Shown here: piece after piece, positions 34,263-39,719 of the stretch
Layout of the letters: the number at the start of each line of letters is the position of its first letter
How positions within the stretch are numbered: position 1 is the first letter of the stretch
Assembly: GCF_002196855.1 (NCBI RefSeq)
Contig: NZ_NIPW01000054.1
Location: forward strand, 1-39,719
Source of the DNA: Haematobacter genomosp. 1
GTDB lineage: Bacteria; Pseudomonadota; Alphaproteobacteria; Rhodobacterales; Rhodobacteraceae
Direction of reading: 5' to 3'
Length of the DNA: 39,719 nt
Translations under genes and position numbers: made by a program
The notes under the pieces: model-generated
Database searches by the model: none
The model's input: the letters and a program-made list of their open reading frames with translations, nothing else
Told to the model about the DNA's origin: nothing

Positions 34263-35591
34263 ATGGATTTCGGCTGGTTGAAACGGATGATGCCCCGCGG
34301 TCTCTATGGCCGGGCCGCGCTCATCCTGATCGTGCCGGTTGTGACCATCCAGCTCGTCGTCTCCGTCACCTTCATCCAGCGGCATTTCGAGGGTGTCACC
34401 CGCCAGATGACCCGCAGCGTGGCGAGCGAGGTGACTTTCGTCGCGGCGATGGTCAATGCCGCCTCCTCGCTGCAAGAGGCGCAGCGCCGGGTGGGCGAGG
34501 TGATGGGGCCGCTGGAACTCGGTGTCACGCTGCCCGCGCCCAATGCCCCCCGAACCAACGAGCGTGTCTGGATCGATTTCTCCGGCCGGGTCGTGACCGC
34601 CACGTTCGAGCAGGCGGTGCCGAATATCACCGGTGTTCATCTGCTGGATGAGGAAAAGGCGGTGCGCATCGGGTTGCAGACCCGCTACGGGCCGATGGAG
34701 GTGCGGATGACGCGCCTTCGCGTATCCGCCTCCAACCCGCACCAGCTTCTGGTGCTGATGGTCTCCACCTCCATCCTGATGACGGCGGTGGCCTATCTGT
34801 TCCTGCGCAACCAGCTTCGCCCGATCAAGCGCATGGCCGCGGCGGCGGAGGCCTTCGGCAAGGGCCAGAGCGTCCGCTTCCGGCCCACGGGCGCCGCCGA
34901 GGTCCGCTCCGCAGGGCGGGCCTTTCTGGAGATGCGGGACCGGATCGAACGGCAGATCGAGCAGCGGACCCTGATGCTCTCCGGCGTGAGCCACGACCTG
35001 CGCACCCCGCTCACCCGGCTGAAACTCGGCCTCTCGCTGGTCGATGACGGCAGCGAGGAGGTGGAGGAGTTGCAGCGCGACGTGAAGGACATGGAGGTGA
35101 TGCTGGACAGCTTCCTCGCCTTCGCGCGGGGAGATGCGCTTGAGGATCCGGTGCCGACCGACCCCGCCGAGCTTCTGGAGCGCGTGGTGGCGGATGCGGA
35201 ACGCGCGGGCCAGAAGGTCACCATCGGCCATCTGCGCGGACGGATGGAGCCGGTGCCGCTCCGCCCGATGGCGGTTGAGCGGGCGCTGCACAACCTCATC
35301 GGCAACGCTGTCCGATATGGCACGCAGGCGGAGCTGTCGCTCGACATCTCCGACCGGACGGTGTGCTTCACGGTGGAGGACGACGGGCCCGGCATTCCCG
35401 AGGAAAGCCGTGGCGCGGCATTGCGCGCCTTCTCCCGGCTCGATTCGTCACGCAATCAGGACCGGGGGACGGGAGTGGGGCTTGGCCTCGCCATCGCCGC
35501 CGATATCGCGCGAAGCCACGGCGGGCGGCTGAAGCTTGGAGAGAGCAGCCGTTTCGGTGGGCTCCGGGCGGAGATCGAGCTGGCCCGCTGA
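34263..35591 (+). CDS. EnvZ-like sensor histidine kinase without adjacent response regulator
   Basis: This inner-membrane sensor kinase has 442 residues. Membrane segment 1 is at about 18-38, a periplasmic sensor region follows to about 160, segment 2 is at about 160-180, then a HAMP linker. The H-box is SGVSHDLRTPLTRLKLGLSL with the phospho-acceptor His at residue 244, and the ATPase domain has NLIGNAVRYG, VEDDGPGIPE and GVGLGLAIA. The overall plan matches EnvZ. In EnvZ systems the ompR gene normally precedes it, but here the upstream neighbour is the divergent MBL gene and the next gene is YdcH-like, so its partner must lie elsewhere. The ligand is unknown. Confidence 0.9.
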   Translation: MDFGWLKRMMPRGLYGRAALILIVPVVTIQLVVSVTFIQRHFEGVTRQMTRSVASEVTFVAAMVNAASSLQEAQRRVGEVMGPLELGVTLPAPNAPRTNERVWIDFSGRVVTATFEQAVPNITGVHLLDEEKAVRIGLQTRYGPMEVRMTRLRVSASNPHQLLVLMVSTSILMTAVAYLFLRNQLRPIKRMAAAAEAFGKGQSVRFRPTGAAEVRSAGRAFLEMRDRIERQIEQRTLMLSGVSHDLRTPLTRLKLGLSLVDDGSEEVEELQRDVKDMEVMLDSFLAFARGDALEDPVPTDPAELLERVVADAERAGQKVTIGHLRGRMEPVPLRPMAVERALHNLIGNAVRYGTQAELSLDISDRTVCFTVEDDGPGIPEESRGAALRAFSRLDSSRNQDRGTGVGLGLAIAADIARSHGGRLKLGESSRFGGLRAEIELAR

Positions 35592-35657
35592 TCCGTTCGC
35601 CTTGCTCTTTGCCCGCACGCGATTACCTGACAAGCGAACCATCCGAGGAGAGACGTC

Positions 35658-35897
35658 ATGTCCAATACGCCCCACACGCTCGAGGAAGAATTCCCCGACC
35701 GGATCGAAGCCATTCACGCGCGAAAGGCGAAGGACGCGGTCTTTGCCCTGCTGCTGAAACAGTATGACGAGGTGAACGACGCGGTTCATCTCGCCGAAAC
35801 CCGCGTCACCCCGATGAGCGAGGAAGCGGAGGAGGAACTCCGCCGCAAGAGGCTCGTCATCAAGGACGAGATCGTCCGGTCGCTCGAACAGGAGTGA
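35658..35897 (+). CDS. YdcH/DUF465-family small protein
   Basis: This is a 79-residue, mostly helical acidic protein. It contains FPDRIEAIHARKAKDAVFAL and a C-terminal LRRKRLVIKDEIVRSLEQE, which match the YdcH/DUF465 pattern of two antiparallel helices. The function of the family is unknown to me. GGAGAGA lies 6 bases before the ATG. It lies 66 bases after the sensor kinase, with a GC hairpin following the stop (35910-35937). Confidence 0.8.
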   Translation: MSNTPHTLEEEFPDRIEAIHARKAKDAVFALLLKQYDEVNDAVHLAETRVTPMSEEAEEELRRKRLVIKDEIVRSLEQE

Positions 35898-36002
35898 CGG
35901 GCGGGACATGCGGTCGCCCCGCCGAAGCGGCGGCCGCACCCCGCGCGCCGTGAACATGTCCGCCCGGGCATCTGGCGGGCTGCCGAGAAAGCCGGGCACC
36001 CC

Positions 36003-36687
<685 letters not shown>

Positions 36688-36767
36688 TCCACCGGCCTCG
36701 TCTCCCGGCTCTCGTCGCGTGCGGGCAGCGAATGCCTTTGACTGTGCCACGATGACATGTGAGCGGC

Positions 36768-36862
<95 letters not shown>

Positions 36863-36965
36863 TTTGCTGGCCCGCGCCGGTCGCAGATTACGCAGGGGAT
36901 CGGGGCAGATCATCTACGTACCGTTCCACCCCGGATGCGGGGGCGAGGAGGGCATGGATTTTCGC

Positions 36966-37010
36966 GATTCGGGTGACCGTGATTCAAATGACCCCGATTC
37001 AGGTGACGGG
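36966..37010. repeat. Three imperfect 15-base repeats
   Basis: GATTCGGGTGACCGT, GATTCAAATGACCCC and GATTCAGGTGACGGG follow each other directly at 36966-36980, 36981-36995 and 36996-37010. They lie 104 bases after the hexanucleotide array and share its lack of a credible gene. Confidence 0.85.
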
Positions 37011-37062
37011 GGCGGATGGTGCCGATGGCCCGGACCGGTTTATGGCCTGGCCGTATTCTCTA

Positions 37063-37223
37063 ACAGGCTGCTGAAAAAGGCTTTTTGGCCTGTGTTGGAG
37101 CGGAAATTGTTCGCCATCGGACGAAATCCAGCCGGAAATCCATATACTTCCGGGCGTTTTCGGGCCGATTTTCCGATTTCCGGCACATAGGCAGGACACT
37201 TCAGGATTTTTTCAGCAGCCTGT
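37063..37223. mobile_element. 161-bp MITE-like element with 16-bp inverted ends
   Basis: The ends are perfect inverted repeats of ACAGGCTGCTGAAAAA (37063-37078) and TTTTTCAGCAGCCTGT (37208-37223). TA flanks both sides (37061-37062 and 37224-37225), a possible target duplication. The 129-base interior has no gene. The end sequence looks to me like those of IS5- or IS1182-type elements, but the family assignment is a memory-level guess. Confidence 0.8.
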
Positions 37224-37412
37224 TAACGTTCGCGTCGCGCCAAGCGTTTGCGGCAGGATCTGCGGGTATTGTCGGCGTTGTGGGTCAGCGTTCTGGGTCG
37301 GCGTTCCGGGACGGCGCTCTGCTCCCAAAGTGCATTGATCGGTAGCATCCACTCCGGGGGAACGCGACGCTCCGCCCGCCGGTGACGCGCCCGCCGTCTC
37401 AGAGGCTGCGCA

Positions 37413-38675
37413 TCAGAGCGCGCGCCAGCCAATGTCATGGCGGCAAAAGCCCTCCGGCCAGTCCACCCGCTCCACCATCGCATAGGCCCGTTCCCGCGCC
37501 TCCGCCAGTGTCGCGCCCCTTGCGGTGAGGTTCAGCACCCGCCCGCCATTGGCAAGGATGCGCCCCTCCCGCTCCACCGTGCCCGCGTGAAAGCACATGC
37601 GGGAACTGTCGGACGGCAGCGCGTCCAGCCCGCGGATTTCCGTGCCCTTCACGTAATCGCCGGGATAGCCGTCTGCGGCCATTACCACGGTCAGCGCGTG
37701 GTCATCGGCCCAGCCGACCGTCATTTCCGCAAGACGCCCTTCGGCAGCGGCGTGGAGCAGGTCCAGCGCCTGCGCCCCGAGCCGCATCATCAGCACCTGA
37801 CATTCCGGGTCGCCGAAACGGACGTTGTATTCCACAAGCCGCGCGCGGCCGTCCTTGATCATCAACCCGGCATAGAGGACGCCCCGAAACGGCGTGCCGC
37901 GCCGCGCCATCTCTGCCATGGTGGGTTTCACGATCTCCTCCAGCGCCTGCCGCTGGATCGCCGCGCTGAGCACGGGGGCGGGGGAATAGGCGCCCATGCC
38001 GCCGGTATTGGGGCCGGTATCGCCATCGCCCACGCGCTTGTGATCCTGCGCGGTGCCGACGGGAAGCACCGTCTCCCCGTCGCAGAGGATGAAGAAGGAG
38101 GCTTCCTCCCCCTCCATGAATTCCTCGATGACGACCTCCGCGCCGGCCTCCCCGAACTGGCCGCCGAACATGTCCTCGATGGCGTCCTCGGCCTCCGCGA
38201 GCGCCATGGCGACGACGACGCCCTTGCCTGCTGCAAGGCCGTCCGCCTTCACCACGATGGGCGCGCCGGTCTGCCGCACATAGGCAAGGGCGGCCTCCCG
38301 CGCCGTAAAGCGGGCATAGCCTGCGGTGGGTGCATGGGCGGCGTCACAGATCTCCTTGGTGAAGGCCTTGGAGGCTTCCAGCCGTGCGGCGGCGGCAGAC
38401 GGGCCGAAAGTCAGAAACCCGGCGGCGCTCAGCGCATCCGCGATCCCGGCGGCCAGCGGAGCCTCAGGCCCGATGACCACGAAGTCGATGGCATTCGCCT
38501 CGCAGAATTCGAGCACGTCGGCCGCGTCGAGAATGTCGATCGCCGCCGTCTCCGCCAGTTCCGCGATGCCTGCGTTACCGGGTGCGACGATGAGCCGGTC
38601 GCATTTCGGGTTCTGCTTGATCGCCCAGGCCAGCGCATGTTCGCGCCCGCCGCCGCCCAGTATCAGGATGTTCAT
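37413..38675 (-). CDS. purD: Phosphoribosylamine-glycine ligase
   Basis: PurD makes glycinamide ribonucleotide in purine synthesis, using ATP. The 420-residue product opens MNILILGGGGREHALAWAIK, has the ATP-grasp parts GAPIVVKADGLAAGKGVVVA and EEFMEGEEASFFILCDGETV, and the signature FRGVLYAGLMIKDGRARLVE with YNVRFGDPECQVL. The length is typical. It is divergent from xseA with 70 bases between, so a shared promoter region is likely there. Confidence 0.96.
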   Translation of the reverse strand: MNILILGGGGREHALAWAIKQNPKCDRLIVAPGNAGIAELAETAAIDILDAADVLEFCEANAIDFVVIGPEAPLAAGIADALSAAGFLTFGPSAAAARLEASKAFTKEICDAAHAPTAGYARFTAREAALAYVRQTGAPIVVKADGLAAGKGVVVAMALAEAEDAIEDMFGGQFGEAGAEVVIEEFMEGEEASFFILCDGETVLPVGTAQDHKRVGDGDTGPNTGGMGAYSPAPVLSAAIQRQALEEIVKPTMAEMARRGTPFRGVLYAGLMIKDGRARLVEYNVRFGDPECQVLMMRLGAQALDLLHAAAEGRLAEMTVGWADDHALTVVMAADGYPGDYVKGTEIRGLDALPSDSSRMCFHAGTVEREGRILANGGRVLNLTARGATLAEARERAYAMVERVDWPEGFCRHDIGWRAL

Positions 38676-38745
38676 GTCTCGGCCCGTTCCGTTCGGTTGG
38701 CGGGCGTTCTAAGATGGCCGCGCCCCTTGAGCAAGCGAGTGTGAC

Positions 38746-39719
38746 GTGTCCGACCTGTTTGAAGATCCCGAACCCCGGGATGAGCCCCGCCGGAATGAGC
38801 CGGAATTCAGCGTCTCCGAACTGTCGGGAGCGGTCAAACGCTCCATCGAGGGCGGGTTTTCCCATGTCCGTGTGCGCGGAGAGGTGGGGCGTGTCGTGGT
38901 GGCGCGCACGGGTCATGTCTATTTCGACCTGAAGGACGACAAGGCGACGCTGGCGTCCATCTGCTGGAAAGGCACGGCCTCCCGGCTCACGGTGATGCCG
39001 GAGGAAGGGATGGAAGTGGTGGCCACGGGGCGGCTCACCACTTTCGCCCAGCAGTCGAAATACCAGATGGTGGTGGAGGACGTGGCCCCCGCCGGTGTCG
39101 GCGCGCTCATGGCGATGCTGGAGAAGCGTCGCGCGCAGTTGCAGGCCGAGGGGTTGTTCGACCCCGCCCGCAAGAAGCAGATCCCCTTTCTGCCGGAGGT
39201 GATCGGCGTGGTGACATCGCTTCAGGGGGCGGTGATCCGGGATATCCTGCACCGTCTGCGCGACCGCTTTCCGCGCCGCGTGCTGATCTGGCCGGTCGCC
39301 GTACAGGGCAAGGACTGCGCCCCCCAGGTTGCGGCCGCGATCCGCGGCTTCAACGCGCTTTCCACAGGTGGCCCGATTCCCCGGCCCGATCTGCTGATCG
39401 TCGCGCGCGGGGGGGGCTCCATCGAGGACCTTTGGGGCTTCAACGAGGAGGAGGTGGTGCGCGCCGCCGCGGCCTCCCGCATTCCGCTGATCTCCGCCGT
39501 CGGGCATGAGACGGATACGACGCTGATAGATTTCGCCTCCGACTGTCGTGCGCCGACACCGACCGCGGCTGCCGAGATGGCGGTTCCGGTGCGGCTGGAC
39601 CTGCTCGCGGCGGTGGAAGGGCAGGGGGCGCGGCTCCTGCGCGCGGCGGGGCAGGGGGTGGCCCTGCGCGGACAGCGGCTTCGCGATCTGGCGCGCGCGC
39701 TGCCCCGACCGGAGGCGTT
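38746..39719 (+). CDS. xseA: Exodeoxyribonuclease VII large subunit (partial, 3' end outside window)
   Basis: XseA with XseB degrades single-stranded DNA. The visible 324 codons start with GTG ([14 protein letters not shown]) and contain the N-terminal OB-fold ([20 protein letters not shown], then [20 protein letters not shown]) and the catalytic domain with [40 protein letters not shown] and the conserved [17 protein letters not shown]. The frame is open to the window's end. GTG was chosen because no ATG fits; the ribosome-binding site (GAG) is weak. Confidence 0.93.
   Translation, partial: MSDLFEDPEPRDEPRRNEPEFSVSELSGAVKRSIEGGFSHVRVRGEVGRVVVARTGHVYFDLKDDKATLASICWKGTASRLTVMPEEGMEVVATGRLTTFAQQSKYQMVVEDVAPAGVGALMAMLEKRRAQLQAEGLFDPARKKQIPFLPEVIGVVTSLQGAVIRDILHRLRDRFPRRVLIWPVAVQGKDCAPQVAAAIRGFNALSTGGPIPRPDLLIVARGGGSIEDLWGFNEEEVVRAAAASRIPLISAVGHETDTTLIDFASDCRAPTPTAAAEMAVPVRLDLLAAVEGQGARLLRAAGQGVALRGQRLRDLARALPRPEA

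Noticed and set aside
29788-34281. A plus-strand open frame of almost 1500 codons antisense to argB, engB, the MOSC gene, yidC and the MBL gene
   Set aside because: It is the shadow of well-identified minus-strand genes in a high-GC genome, where the opposite-strand frame rarely meets stops. Its translation is Arg/His/Gly-rich with no domain and no ribosome-binding site.

Overview
The window is a high-GC segment of an alphaproteobacterial chromosome, almost certainly from the Rhodobacterales (Rhodobacteraceae/Roseobacter type). The evidence is an intact S10-spc-alpha ribosomal cluster of alphaproteobacterial type, an L3 with a long Ala/Glu tail, an adenylate kinase with a four-cysteine zinc-type LID, an ATP12 assembly chaperone, an Aap/Bzt-type amino-acid ABC transporter, a ferredoxin VI (FdxE)-type [2Fe-2S] protein, and the gene order yidC-MOSC-engB-argB. 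These are family-level inferences made by reading the sequence; no database search was run.

Layout. (1) 1-15736: ribosomal proteins S10 to L17, with secY, adk and rpoA, all on the plus strand. The cluster is interrupted in several places. There is a terminator plus an alpha/beta-hydrolase gene between rplP and rpmC, a strong terminator and a new promoter between rpmD and rplO, and hairpin-bearing gaps at rplW/rplB, rplR/rpsE, rplO/secY, adk/rpsM, rpsK/rpoA and rpoA/rplQ. (2) 15761-17404: a quorum-sensing locus insulated by an excellent terminator. It holds a divergent 60-residue unknown small gene, a LuxR-type receptor/regulator and a LuxI-type acyl-homoserine-lactone synthase. The luxI ribosome-binding site lies inside a 17-bp imperfect hairpin, and a perfect inverted repeat sits between the small gene and luxR. 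(3) 17436-23049: an HtrA/Do serine protease, rarA, seven 17-bp tandem repeats that mostly contain a perfect TTGACA, then the tightly overlapping run crcB, RluA-family pseudouridine synthase, HAD phosphatase and ATP12. (4) 23258-27723: a four-gene amino-acid ABC transporter with an attenuator-like hairpin after the binding-protein gene. (5) 27745-33201, minus strand: yidC, MOSC protein, engB, argB, a small 4Fe-4S protein and a SixA-type phosphatase. (6) 33298-35897: a metallo-beta-lactamase-fold hydrolase divergent from an EnvZ-like sensor kinase with no adjacent response regulator, then a YdcH/DUF465 small protein. (7) 35898-37412: the only repeat-rich, gene-poor stretch. It holds the ferredoxin gene, a (CGGTGT)15 microsatellite, a 15-bp triplication, a 161-bp MITE-like element and a solitary copy of that element's end. 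(8) 37413-39719: purD and, divergently, the 5' part of xseA, which runs off the window.

Most genes are core housekeeping. The ribosomal genes, RNA polymerase alpha, SecY and YidC serve protein synthesis and membrane insertion; ArgB and PurD serve arginine and purine synthesis; RarA and XseA serve DNA maintenance. The parts most likely to hold something undescribed are the quorum-sensing locus (unknown divergent small protein, candidate operator, hairpin over the luxI ribosome-binding site), the hydrolase inside the ribosomal cluster, and the repeat arrays beside crcB and fdxE.
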